A program made the translations under genes and the position numbers. The notes beneath the pieces were generated by a model that did no database searches, was not told where the DNA came from, and saw nothing but the letters and a program-made list of their open reading frames with translations. Shown here piece after piece: positions 1 to 7,732 of a DNA stretch of 64,000 nucleotides. The DNA comes from Blautia hominis. GTDB lineage: Bacteria; Bacillota; Clostridia; Lachnospirales; Lachnospiraceae. Positions within the stretch are counted from its first letter, which is position 1; every line of letters starts with the position of its first letter. The stretch spans positions 976,385 to 1,040,384 of the forward strand of contig NQOF01000002.1 of the NCBI GenBank assembly GCA_002270465.1, written 5' to 3'.

Positions 1-261
1 ATGATCCTTTTTTCCAAGTATACAGATATCTACCGAAACCCCTGCCACATGAAGCATACGCGCCACAGCCACGCCGTCCGCGCCGTTATTTCCCGTGCCG
101 CAGAGGACCAGGACTTTTTCCAGAGGGAAATCTTCCTCCACAAGGGCCCGGTACACACTCAGGGCTGCCCGCTCCATGAGGACCAGGGAGGGGATCCCGA
201 TCTTGCGGATGGTATAATCATCCAAAAGTTTCATCTGTCCGCCGGTTACGATTTGTTTCAT
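1..261 (-). CDS. nnr: NAD(P)H-hydrate epimerase (YjeF N-terminal domain), 5' end only
   Basis: The first 87 codons of a gene that runs off the left edge. The translation begins MKQIVTGGQMKLLDDYTIRK and carries the GTGNNGADG loop of the YjeF N-terminal Rossmann fold, which epimerises damaged NAD(P)H hydrate. In many Firmicutes this domain is fused to an ADP-dependent dehydratase, but the window ends before that can be tested. The start is set by an AGAGGAG ribosome site 7 nt upstream of the ATG. It lies downstream of rex in the same direction, separated by a terminator hairpin. Confidence 0.85.
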   Translation of the reverse strand, partial: MKQIVTGGQMKLLDDYTIRKIGIPSLVLMERAALSVYRALVEEDFPLEKVLVLCGTGNNGADGVAVARMLHVAGVSVDICILGKKDH

Positions 262-293
262 GTCAACACTCCTCTCTTTTGCTGGTATCAGCC

Positions 294-326
294 AAAAAAG
301 GCCGCCGCAAAAGTTCCGCAGCAGCC
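294..326 (-). terminator. Rho-independent terminator after rex
   Basis: A 9-bp stem with two G-U pairs (300-308 with 318-326) is followed on the minus strand by six U residues (294-299). It sits 6 nt past the rex stop codon and before the epimerase gene. Confidence 0.75.
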
Positions 327-331
327 TTTTC

Positions 332-976
332 TTACTTTTTATGTTCCGTCACATAACAATTCAGATTATAAGACAATCTCATGAGACTCTCGGACAGGTG
401 TACATTTTCCACAATGACATCCTCCGGGACCTCCAGATCCAGATGTGCGAAATTCCAGATAGCCTTGATTCCGTTTTCCACCAGCAGATCAGCTGTCTCT
501 TCTGCATTGTTCTTAGGCAGAGTGAGCGCCGCTATCTGAACATCATTATCCTTCAGATACTGGGGAAGTTCATCCATCATAAGGATTTCGTTCCCACGGA
601 TGGAAATGCCCTTCAGAACCGGGTTCACATCAAAGATACCGACTACCTTAAACCCGCGCTTTTCAAACTGCACATAATTTGCCAGTGCCTGTCCCAGATT
701 GCCCGCTCCGATAATGATCATGTTATGGGTCCGGTCAAGTCCCAGGATCTTAGCGATCTCCGTGTACAGGTACTGCACATTATATCCGTATCCCTGCTGC
801 CCGAACCCTCCAAAATTATTCAGGTCCTGGCGGATCTGGGATGCCGTTACGCGCATCTTGGTACTCAGCTCATTTGAGGAGATACGCTCCACACCATCTT
901 CCAAAAGTTCTCCTAAATATCTGTAATATCGGGGAAGTCTTCTGATGACTGCTTTTGATATGCATTTTTCGTCCAC
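332..976 (-). CDS. rex: Redox-sensing transcriptional repressor Rex
   Basis: A 214-aa protein, the usual Rex length. An N-terminal winged helix (about 1-80, with the stretch SQIRQDLNNFG typical of the family) is followed by a Rossmann domain with GAGNLG near residues 90-95 that reads the NADH/NAD+ ratio. Rex represses fermentation and NADH-reoxidation genes until NADH rises. The start is GTG at 976, preceded by AAGGAGGG. A strong promoter lies upstream and overlaps a Rex-box-like site, suggesting autoregulation. It is divergent from the ABC-F gene. Confidence 0.95.
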   Translation of the reverse strand: MDEKCISKAVIRRLPRYYRYLGELLEDGVERISSNELSTKMRVTASQIRQDLNNFGGFGQQGYGYNVQYLYTEIAKILGLDRTHNMIIIGAGNLGQALANYVQFEKRGFKVVGIFDVNPVLKGISIRGNEILMMDELPQYLKDNDVQIAALTLPKNNAEETADLLVENGIKAIWNFAHLDLEVPEDVIVENVHLSESLMRLSYNLNCYVTEHKK

Positions 977-1021
977 GACTTTACCCTCCTTATGTCTTAG
1001 TTTTCTGTTTCATATAGGAAT

Positions 1022-1050
1022 ATTATATATAATTGTTAAAATAAAGTCAA
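1022..1050 (-). promoter_or_regulatory. rex promoter with overlapping Rex-box-like site
   Basis: Minus-strand -35 TTGACT (1045-1050), 17-nt spacer and -10 TATAAT (1022-1027). Positions 1033-1050 read TTGTTAA-AATA-AAGTCAA. The first half matches the Clostridial Rex operator TTGTTAAnnnnTTAACAA exactly and the second only partly. The overlap with the -35 box fits autorepression, which is an inference. Confidence 0.7.
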
Positions 1051-1081
1051 ATACAATTCCAGTTATTGTTGTTTTTATCTG

Positions 1082-1109
1082 TTGTCAAATTCTGAATTTC
1101 AGATATAAT
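1082..1109 (+). promoter_or_regulatory. Promoter for the ABC-F gene
   Basis: TTGTCA (1082-1087), 16-nt spacer, TATAAT (1104-1109). It would give a leader of about 255 nt before the ABC-F start. The leader is occupied almost wholly by repeat elements (1130-1344). Confidence 0.6.
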
Positions 1110-1129
1110 AGGAAGGGTGAAGCAAAAAT

Positions 1130-1273
1130 GTTACTGTTCTCTCCGTGTCCAGCAACACGCTTCGCGATGCACAGATATGGAGCATTCTGCCCCATATCGC
1201 GCTGGCTGCCTGGGGATTTTCATGCTTTCAGCATGATAACACCTCCCGGTACAGTGGCCTGTGTACAGTAATA
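1130..1273 (-). repeat. Intergenic repeat, type A copy 1
   Basis: About 144 bp, bordered by GTTACTGTT on the left and a degraded TACAGTAAT on the right. Read on the minus strand it matches the copy at 30061-30203 over its whole length at roughly nine bases in ten, and shares the core TGCATCGCGAAGCGTGTT with the copy at 19526-19676. It lies inside the predicted 5' leader of the ABC-F gene. No open frame is conserved among copies. Confidence 0.8.
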
Positions 1274-1344
1274 CAAAAATCCCTCAGCCAAAGTCCATTC
1301 CCGGCGGATTTTTGTCTATGACTGTGAAGAGACAAAACAGTTAC
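1274..1344 (+). repeat. Intergenic repeat, type B partial copy
   Basis: Directly abuts the type A copy. It aligns with the right half of the element at 41409-41539: an ATCCC-to-GGATTTTTG segment, then a [T/C]ATGACTGTGAA-like stretch, ending in AACAGTTAC (1336-1344). It completes the repeat-filled ABC-F leader. Confidence 0.6.
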
Positions 1345-1371
1345 ACCTAAAGATAAAGGAGATACTAAAAA

Positions 1372-3279
1372 ATGATACTGGCATGTCAGAATATTGAAAA
1401 ATCATTTGGAGGCATGAATTTGATCCATGACGCCTCCTTCCATATAGAGGAACGCGAAAAAGCCGCCTTAGTGGGCATCAACGGAGCAGGCAAATCCACG
1501 CTGCTGCGTATTATCATGCAGGAGATCCCAGCGGACAGCGGGGAGGTCATCTTATCCAGAGGCAGGACCATCGGCTACCTGGCCCAGCACCAGGAGCTGG
1601 ACAGCGCCCTCACCATCTACGATTCCCTGCTGCAGGTCAAACAGCATATTTTGGATATGGAGCTTCATATGCGGGAAACGGAAAAGCAGATGAAGCACGC
1701 TTCCGGGAAAGAACTGGAACACCTTATGGAAACGTATTCCCGGCTGACCCATGAATTTGAAATGGAAAACGGCTACGCATACAAAAGCGAACTTGTGGGA
1801 GTGCTGAAAGGACTTGGCTTTCCTGAAAGTGATTTTGAAAAAGAGATCTCCACCCTGTCGGGAGGGCAGAAAACGCGGGTTGCCCTTGGACGCCTCCTAT
1901 TGTCCAAACCGGACATCATCCTTCTGGATGAGCCTACCAACCATCTGGATATGGATTCCATCTCCTGGCTGGAGACCTATCTGCTGAACTATCCGGGAGC
2001 TGTCCTGATCGTATCCCATGACCGGTATTTTCTGGACCGGATCGTAACCAAAGTTATTGATATTGATAACGGAAAGGTAAGTTCATTTACCGGAAATTAT
2101 TCTGCTTACAGTGAGAAAAAGGCCCAGCTACGCAGGGATGCCTATCAGGCGTATCTGAATCAGCAGCAGGAGATCAAACATCAGGAGGAAGTGATCGCCA
2201 AGTTAAAGCAGTTTAACAGGGAGAAATCCATAAAGCGGGCAGAAAGCCGTGAAAAACTGCTGGATAAGATTGAAGTCATAGAAAAGCCCACAGAGGTAAA
2301 CGCTTCCATGCGTATTTACTTAAAGCCCCGCATGGAAAGCGGTACGGATGTACTGACCGTGGAGCATCTCACAAAATCCTTCCCCTCTCTCCCCCTCTTT
2401 TCGGACCTGAATTTTTCTGTCAAACGGGGGGAACGGGTAGCGATCATCGGTAACAACGGAACTGGCAAGACCACCATACTAAAAATCTTAAACGAGCTGG
2501 TTCCCGCCGACGCCGGGGTCTTCCATCTGGGAAGCAAAGTGCACATCGGATACTATGACCAGGAGCACCATGTACTCCATATGGAGAAAACCATCTTTGA
2601 AGAGATCTCTGATGATTTTCCAAAACTCACCAACACAGAGATCCGCAATCTGCTGGCTGCTTTCCTTTTCACCGGAGATGATGTATTTAAGAAGATCTCC
2701 TCCTTAAGCGGCGGAGAACGGGGACGTGTATCCCTGGCTAAACTCATGCTGTCAGAAGCCAACTTTCTGATCCTGGATGAGCCTACCAACCACCTGGATA
2801 TCATGTCAAAAGAGATTCTGGAGGATGCCCTGTGCAATTACACTGGAACTGTGCTGTATGTGTCTCATGACCGGTATTTTATCAACAGGACAGCCACCAG
2901 GATCCTGGAGCTGACCAACAAAAGTATGGTGAATTACATCGGCAATTATGATTACTATATGGAAAAAAGAGAAGAACTCACCCGTATCTACGCACCTGGC
3001 CAGGAGGAGGAAGAAACTGCAGAATCTGTGTCTGCCACAAAACTGGACTGGAAACAGCAGAAAGAAGAACAGGCACGCCAGAGGAAACGCGAAAATGATC
3101 TGAAAAAGACCGAAGCAGAGATTGAACGCCTGGAATCCAGAGACAAGGAGATTGACGCCGAGATGGAGAAGCCGGATGTGGCGGTCAATGTGGCCGAATG
3201 CGTAAGGCTGGCCAACGAAAAAGCTGAGATCGCGCAAAAACTGGAAGAACTCTATGAAAAATGGGAAGAACTGGCATAA
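1372..3279 (+). CDS. ABC-F family ATPase (ribosome-associated type)
   Basis: A 635-aa soluble protein with two nucleotide-binding domains and no membrane segment. Walker A motifs are GINGAGKST (35-43) and GNNGTGKTT (360-368). Signatures are LSGGQ (162-166) and LSGGE, and both Walker B regions read LDEPTNHLD. An inter-domain charged linker spans about 245-310, and a C-terminal coiled coil rich in K, E and R covers about 560-635. ABC-F proteins act on the ribosomal E site, either in translation itself or in antibiotic protection; the sequence alone does not separate these roles. The start has a GGAG site 8 nt upstream. The long repeat-filled leader could allow attenuation. Confidence 0.92.
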   Translation: MILACQNIEKSFGGMNLIHDASFHIEEREKAALVGINGAGKSTLLRIIMQEIPADSGEVILSRGRTIGYLAQHQELDSALTIYDSLLQVKQHILDMELHMRETEKQMKHASGKELEHLMETYSRLTHEFEMENGYAYKSELVGVLKGLGFPESDFEKEISTLSGGQKTRVALGRLLLSKPDIILLDEPTNHLDMDSISWLETYLLNYPGAVLIVSHDRYFLDRIVTKVIDIDNGKVSSFTGNYSAYSEKKAQLRRDAYQAYLNQQQEIKHQEEVIAKLKQFNREKSIKRAESREKLLDKIEVIEKPTEVNASMRIYLKPRMESGTDVLTVEHLTKSFPSLPLFSDLNFSVKRGERVAIIGNNGTGKTTILKILNELVPADAGVFHLGSKVHIGYYDQEHHVLHMEKTIFEEISDDFPKLTNTEIRNLLAAFLFTGDDVFKKISSLSGGERGRVSLAKLMLSEANFLILDEPTNHLDIMSKEILEDALCNYTGTVLYVSHDRYFINRTATRILELTNKSMVNYIGNYDYYMEKREELTRIYAPGQEEEETAESVSATKLDWKQQKEEQARQRKRENDLKKTEAEIERLESRDKEIDAEMEKPDVAVNVAECVRLANEKAEIAQKLEELYEKWEELA

Positions 3280-3299
3280 TGCCTGTTCTTCCCGTTTTT
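3263..3299 (+). terminator. Terminator overlapping the ABC-F stop codon
   Basis: The stem GGGAAGAAC (3263-3271) pairs with GTTCTTCCC (3285-3293), and GGCA (3273-3276) pairs with TGCC (3280-3283). The three-base loop is the TAA stop codon itself (3277-3279). A U-tract follows at 3295-3299. The last codons of the gene therefore form the 5' arm. Confidence 0.85.
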
Positions 3300-3302
3300 C
3301 TG

Positions 3303-4100
3303 TTATAAGGGCAGGTCCCGCTTGCTGAACCGTATGATTCCAATCCCCATAAGTAAAAAACCCGCCAGATACAAAATGCCGCACATCATCCAAGCTTTTC
3401 CGTCCCCTGCACTCAGACCGTCTATGTCAAACAAGGTCACAGGTGTGGCATATTTTACTTTCTCAAATTTATCTCCAACCTGCGATATCATCTGCACAAG
3501 GACTGAATATACTACGATGGCTGTACTGACTGCAGAGGAAGTTTTTGATTCATTGCTGAAACAAGAAGCACAGAAACATGCGCCGCCAAAGAATACAAGC
3601 ATTCCCAGCAGACCCACATTGATCCGGATAAACGCTGCTGTTTCCATTTCCCCGGGGAAAAGTACCTCACTGACAACAAGGATCAGGCAAGTCACATAAA
3701 TGACAATGACAAGCAGAGACACCAGCATGAAAACGCACTGTGTCATCATGATCTTCCAGCGTTTGGCAGGTACCGCCAAAAGGTAAGCCATGGAGCCGTT
3801 GTCCACGTATTTGGCTGCCAGTCTGTTTGAAAGAATTATGATGAATACCGCCGGGAAAGCCACATACAGCATTCCATATAAGTATCCCGATACAAATTCC
3901 AGCAATGTCTGGCCCACATCAGCCATGCCAAATGCCGCGAACAGATCCGGCATGCTGTCAGCCATCATTTTCAGGCTGTCTCCCATTTCAGGATTGAACA
4001 TCATAGTGATCATACTGCCATAGACACTGAGGACCGCAAGAAAGATGACGAGCAGCAGCCAGTTTGATTTGATCTCTTTTTTAAATAACGTAGCATTCAT
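3303..4100 (-). CDS. ABC-2 type transporter permease
   Basis: A 265-aa membrane protein with about six hydrophobic segments: one near residues 13-34, a pair around 75-135, and three more in the C-terminal half. The pattern fits an ABC-2 exporter permease. The start ATG overlaps the stop of the ATPase gene as ATGA, so the two are translationally coupled and should form one transporter. Substrate is unknown; export of a drug, lipid or peptide under TetR control is the usual role. It converges on the ABC-F gene with only 23 bp between stops. Confidence 0.85.
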   Translation of the reverse strand: MNATLFKKEIKSNWLLLVIFLAVLSVYGSMITMMFNPEMGDSLKMMADSMPDLFAAFGMADVGQTLLEFVSGYLYGMLYVAFPAVFIIILSNRLAAKYVDNGSMAYLLAVPAKRWKIMMTQCVFMLVSLLVIVIYVTCLILVVSEVLFPGEMETAAFIRINVGLLGMLVFFGGACFCASCFSNESKTSSAVSTAIVVYSVLVQMISQVGDKFEKVKYATPVTLFDIDGLSAGDGKAWMMCGILYLAGFLLMGIGIIRFSKRDLPL

Positions 4101-4996
4101 GATCGTGCTGCCTCCTCTCCGTAAAAATGCATGAAAAACTCTTCCAGACTCTGTGTGCGCACATCTAAATCTGTGATCGTATACGCGCTGGCCTTTTTCA
4201 GGAAAAGATCAATATTTTTTCCCACTTTGGCAGTCACTGCTTTTTCCCCGGCCTGATAAGAGGCCTCAGGAAATGCGGCAGCGAACGCTTCCGCCATAGC
4301 TGGCTCCCGGAAAGTGATCACTATCACTTTCTGTCTTCCCTCTTTTAATCTTTCAATCTCCTCCACTGCAACCAGGCGCCCGTCACGGATGATTGCGGCA
4401 CGGTCACAGGTTCGTTCAATCTCCTCAAACATATGGGAAGACATAAGTATGGTTTTTCCTTTTTTCTTCTCCGAAAGGATCAGCTCTACAAACCGATTCT
4501 GCATCAAAGGGTCCAGTCCGCTGGTGGGTTCATCCAGGATCAGGATGCTTGCCAGCGGATTCATGAATGCACAGACGATTCCTATCTTCTGCTTCATGCC
4601 TTTTGACATTTTCTTCAGCTTGCCGGAGGGATTCAGTTCAAACATTTTCATTAGTTCCTGAGCCCGGCCCAAATCTCTCATTTTCTTCATCTTTGCCACG
4701 AAACGGATAAATTCCATTCCTGTCATGGAGTCAATAAAAGCAATTTCCCCGGGAAGATATCCAAGGGATGTCTGGATCTTATCCGCCTCCTTAAAACAAT
4801 CCATATCCAGGATAGACAGGCTGCCGCTGTCAGGCTTGATAAAGCCCATGATCTGACGGATCGTTGTGGTCTTCCCTGCTCCGTTTGGGCCTAAAAATCC
4901 AAGCACCTCTCCTTGTTTCACCGAAAAACTCACGTCAAAAACACCGCGGTTCTGTCCATAGTCTTTTGTTATATGGCTGATTTCTATTACGTTCAT
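4097..4996 (-). CDS. ABC transporter ATP-binding protein
   Basis: A 299-aa ATPase with Walker A GPNGAGKTT, the signature region MSKGMKQK (in place of LSGGQ, common in ABC-2 drug exporters) and Walker B ILILDEPTSGLDP, then a C-terminal extension of about 90 residues typical of the CcmA/NatA-like class. The start MNVIEISHITKDYG is chosen because an AGGAGG site lies just upstream and because the ATG overlaps the tetR stop as ATGA. It forms an operon with the permease and tetR. Confidence 0.9.
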   Translation of the reverse strand: MNVIEISHITKDYGQNRGVFDVSFSVKQGEVLGFLGPNGAGKTTTIRQIMGFIKPDSGSLSILDMDCFKEADKIQTSLGYLPGEIAFIDSMTGMEFIRFVAKMKKMRDLGRAQELMKMFELNPSGKLKKMSKGMKQKIGIVCAFMNPLASILILDEPTSGLDPLMQNRFVELILSEKKKGKTILMSSHMFEEIERTCDRAAIIRDGRLVAVEEIERLKEGRQKVIVITFREPAMAEAFAAAFPEASYQAGEKAVTAKVGKNIDLFLKKASAYTITDLDVRTQSLEEFFMHFYGEEAARS

Positions 4997-5643
4997 ATCT
5001 CTTGCCTCCTTCCAACCATTTCTGTCAGATACTCCTCTTTGTATGCGATCCGCTTCAGCATTTCTGACCATTTTCTGAATTGCTGCATCAATAAATCCGC
5101 ATCCACCGTATCGGTATAGAACATTCTCTGATGCATATATCCGTCTGTAAGCCAGATAAGCATATGCAGTATCTCCCTGGGTTCTATATCCTCCCTGAAC
5201 TTTGTCATATCTACATTTTTGCAATAGTCCTCAAACATAGTTGCAATCTGATTTTTCATAAAGGAATTCATTTCCTCCGATACATCCTCCCTGGATGTAA
5301 AAAATGCCCGGACGCTGTATTCCATAAGATAGGGAAAATCAGAGAGAATGCGGGCCTTCTTCTCGGTTGTGTAAGCCAACAACTCGAAGAAATCCGTGAT
5401 TTCAAAAAAACGCGAATCCAAAAGGCGTGAACCCACCTTTTCAAAGACATACTCAAACAGATACATATACAGCTCTTTTTTGTTCTTAAAATAATAAAAC
5501 AGCAGTCCCTTTGAGATTCCGGCTTTGGCGGCGATCAGATCTGTAGAAGCACGTTTATATTCACAGGTGCCGAAAACCTCCAGTGCCGCATTGACGATCG
5601 CTTTCTTTTTTTCCTCCGAAAGACTGCTAAGTTTGTCCTCCAT
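4993..5643 (-). CDS. TetR/AcrR family regulator of the adjacent ABC exporter
   Basis: A 216-aa protein. The N-terminal helix-turn-helix is clear (ASTDLIAAKAGISKGLLFYYF, about 38-58), followed by an all-helical ligand domain. It is the first gene of a three-gene operon, with four-base overlaps to the ATPase and then the permease. An 11-bp palindrome ACCGA-T-TCGGT sits at the predicted transcription start, a typical TetR operator shape, so it probably represses its own operon and is released by the exporter substrate. Confidence 0.9.
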   Translation of the reverse strand: MEDKLSSLSEEKKKAIVNAALEVFGTCEYKRASTDLIAAKAGISKGLLFYYFKNKKELYMYLFEYVFEKVGSRLLDSRFFEITDFFELLAYTTEKKARILSDFPYLMEYSVRAFFTSREDVSEEMNSFMKNQIATMFEDYCKNVDMTKFREDIEPREILHMLIWLTDGYMHQRMFYTDTVDADLLMQQFRKWSEMLKRIAYKEEYLTEMVGRRQEI

Positions 5644-5666
5644 ATAGAGCCCCCTTTTTGTACTTT

Positions 5667-5713
5667 ACCGATTCGGTTAATACCCATTATAAGAAATTGA
5701 CTCAGATTTTCAA
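5667..5713 (-). promoter_or_regulatory. tetR-ABC operon promoter and operator
   Basis: Minus-strand -35 TTGAAA (5708-5713), 16-nt spacer, -10 TATAAT (5686-5691). The palindrome ACCGATTCGGT (5667-5677) begins about 8 nt downstream of the -10, at the expected start of transcription, where a bound TetR dimer would block the polymerase. Confidence 0.75.
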
Positions 5714-5739
5714 CCCCCCTGTCTGAAAACTTTTAACCA

Positions 5740-5790
5740 AAAAGAACAAGTCCATGTAAGCAGGACTTATACTCTCTTACATGGACTTGT
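5740..5790 (-). terminator. Terminator after icd
   Basis: A 15-bp perfect stem (5746-5760 with 5776-5790) is followed on the minus strand by UUCUUUUU. It lies just past the icd stop. Confidence 0.85.
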
Positions 5791-5811
5791 GAAATCAATA
5801 AAGCTTATTTT

Positions 5812-7023
5812 TTATGCGTATAAAACATCCAGATTTTTTCTGACAGCCAGGATAAATTCACGGCTGTTCAGCACCGTCGGATTCTCCAGTGATGTGATCA
5901 GCGCAAGGTCTTTTGTCATTTCGCCTTTTTCGATCGTAGCAAGCGTGGCCTTTTCCAGACGATCTGCAAACTGGCAGAGGCTGCTGTTTTCGTCTAATTC
6001 TCCCCGTTTTCTAAGCGCGCCTGTCCAGGCAAAAATAGTTGCCACGGAGTTCGTGGAAGTTTCCTCACCTTTCAGATGTTTGTAATAGTGGCGCTGCACG
6101 GTTCCGTGTGCCGCTTCATATTCAAAATATCCGTGAGGGGATACCAGAACAGAAGTCATCATGGCCAGAGAACCGAAGGCAGAGGATACCATATCACTCA
6201 TAACATCCCCGTCATAGTTCTTGCAGGCCCAGATAAAGCCCCCCTCTGCTTTCATGACACGTGCCACTGCATCGTCGATCAATGTATAGAAATATGTAAT
6301 ACCGGCCTTCTCAAAAGCCTCTTTGTATTCTTTATCGTAAATATCCTGGAAAATATCCTTAAAGGTATGGTCATACTTTTTGGAGATGGTATCCTTGGTG
6401 GAAAACCATACATCCTGTTTTGTGGAGAGCGCATACTCAAAACAGCTTCTCGCAAAGCTCTCAATCGAGCCATTTAAGTTGTGCATCCCCTGTGCCACAC
6501 CGGCACCTGTGAAATTGTGCACCAGTTCCCTTGTCTCCGTGCCGTCAGCAGAGGTATAAACCAGCTCCACTTTTCCCGGTCCCGGAATGACCATCTCCGT
6601 ATTTTTATAGACATCTCCATAGGCATGTCTTGCCAACGTGATGGGTTTCTTCCAGTTTTTTACACAGGGTTCAATCCCCTTTACTACAATAGGAGCACGG
6701 AAGACGGTACCGTCCAGCATGGAACGGATGGTCCCATTGGGGCTTTTATACATTTCTTTTAAGTGGTACTCATCCATACGCGCCGCGTTGGGTGTGATGG
6801 TTGCGCATTTAACTGCTACCTTGTACTTCTTTGTGGCATTGGCTGCATCCACAGTAACCTGGTCATTTGTCTCGTTTCTGTATTCCAGACCCAAGTCATA
6901 ATACTCTGTATTGAGTTCCACATATGGCTCCAGCAAGTCCTCTTTGATCATTTTCCAGAGGATTCGTGTCATCTCGTCTCCATCCATCTCCACTAAAGGT
7001 GTTGTCATCTTAATTCTTTCCAT
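5812..7023 (-). CDS. icd: NADP-dependent isocitrate dehydrogenase (eukaryotic-type)
   Basis: A 403-aa protein of the homodimeric eukaryotic-type class, converting isocitrate to 2-oxoglutarate with CO2 release and NADPH formation. Visible are [16 protein letters not shown] at the N-terminus, the substrate loop [27 protein letters not shown] (metal-binding Asp residues) and [11 protein letters not shown] near the nucleotide site. The ATG at 7023 is preferred because AAAGGAG lies about 10 nt upstream; the ATG at 7032 would sit on the ribosome site. The gene overlaps the 3' end of the GntR gene by 14 bp, so it is cotranscribed with the regulator and Re-citrate synthase. Confidence 0.93.
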   Translation of the reverse strand: MERIKMTTPLVEMDGDEMTRILWKMIKEDLLEPYVELNTEYYDLGLEYRNETNDQVTVDAANATKKYKVAVKCATITPNAARMDEYHLKEMYKSPNGTIRSMLDGTVFRAPIVVKGIEPCVKNWKKPITLARHAYGDVYKNTEMVIPGPGKVELVYTSADGTETRELVHNFTGAGVAQGMHNLNGSIESFARSCFEYALSTKQDVWFSTKDTISKKYDHTFKDIFQDIYDKEYKEAFEKAGITYFYTLIDDAVARVMKAEGGFIWACKNYDGDVMSDMVSSAFGSLAMMTSVLVSPHGYFEYEAAHGTVQRHYYKHLKGEETSTNSVATIFAWTGALRKRGELDENSSLCQFADRLEKATLATIEKGEMTKDLALITSLENPTVLNSREFILAVRKNLDVLYA

Positions 7024-7708
7024 TGTTGTCATTCTCCTTTCCGTACTCTTCCCGCAGTATTTCTTCCAGATTATAATGTTTCAGATTCTCAACCGTATTA
7101 AAAATATGCCTCGCCGCCACCTGTTCCGCCAAATCTGCATCCTTGTTTTTTATGGCTTCCAATATTTCCGTGTGCTCGTTGCCTGATTTGTTCAGGCGCA
7201 TACGGTTCATGATGGATACCTGCCGCACACGCTGTACATACTGATGGAAATCAGACAGTGTGTGGGAGAGCATCCGGCTGCCGGAGGCTTCATATAGAAG
7301 CTTGTGGAATTTGCCGTCCATCTCACAGACCTGCTCATAATGTTCCTTTTTCGCGTGGTAGTCTGACAATACGATGGCTTCCTCCATGGCTTCTAACTGT
7401 TCCGGTGTTATATTTTCCACGGCCATCCGGGCGCAGAGCCCTTCCAGCCGGGAACGGATCAAATAAATATCCGTTACATCCCTTGCGGATATTCCGTTGA
7501 CAAAGGCTCCTTTGTTTGGTACCAGGCGCACCAGCCCCTCCAGTTCAAGCTGCCTAATGGCCTCCCGCACCGGAGTTCTGCTGACTCCCAGTTCTTTTCC
7601 AATGGTGCATTCCACCAGTTCATCTCCCTGCTGGTAATGGCCTTTCAGAATATCAGAACGAATCTTGTCAAATACCTGGCCCCGCAGGGACTTCTCTCTA
7701 ACTGCCAT
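7010..7708 (-). CDS. GntR family (FCD/FadR-type) regulator of the citrate branch
   Basis: A 232-aa protein. The GntR winged helix (about 8-75) shows [19 protein letters not shown], followed by an all-helical FCD ligand domain with the metal-site style histidines of the family ([21 protein letters not shown]). It is encoded between the citrate synthase and isocitrate dehydrogenase genes. Its likely operator is the 24-bp palindrome in the operon promoter, whose centre TTGTATACAA resembles operators of FCD regulators. The ligand is probably a di- or tricarboxylate (inference). Confidence 0.9.
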   Translation of the reverse strand: MAVREKSLRGQVFDKIRSDILKGHYQQGDELVECTIGKELGVSRTPVREAIRQLELEGLVRLVPNKGAFVNGISARDVTDIYLIRSRLEGLCARMAVENITPEQLEAMEEAIVLSDYHAKKEHYEQVCEMDGKFHKLLYEASGSRMLSHTLSDFHQYVQRVRQVSIMNRMRLNKSGNEHTEILEAIKNKDADLAEQVAARHIFNTVENLKHYNLEEILREEYGKENDNNGKN

Positions 7709-7732
7709 TTTACTTCCTTCCTCGCTTATGCC

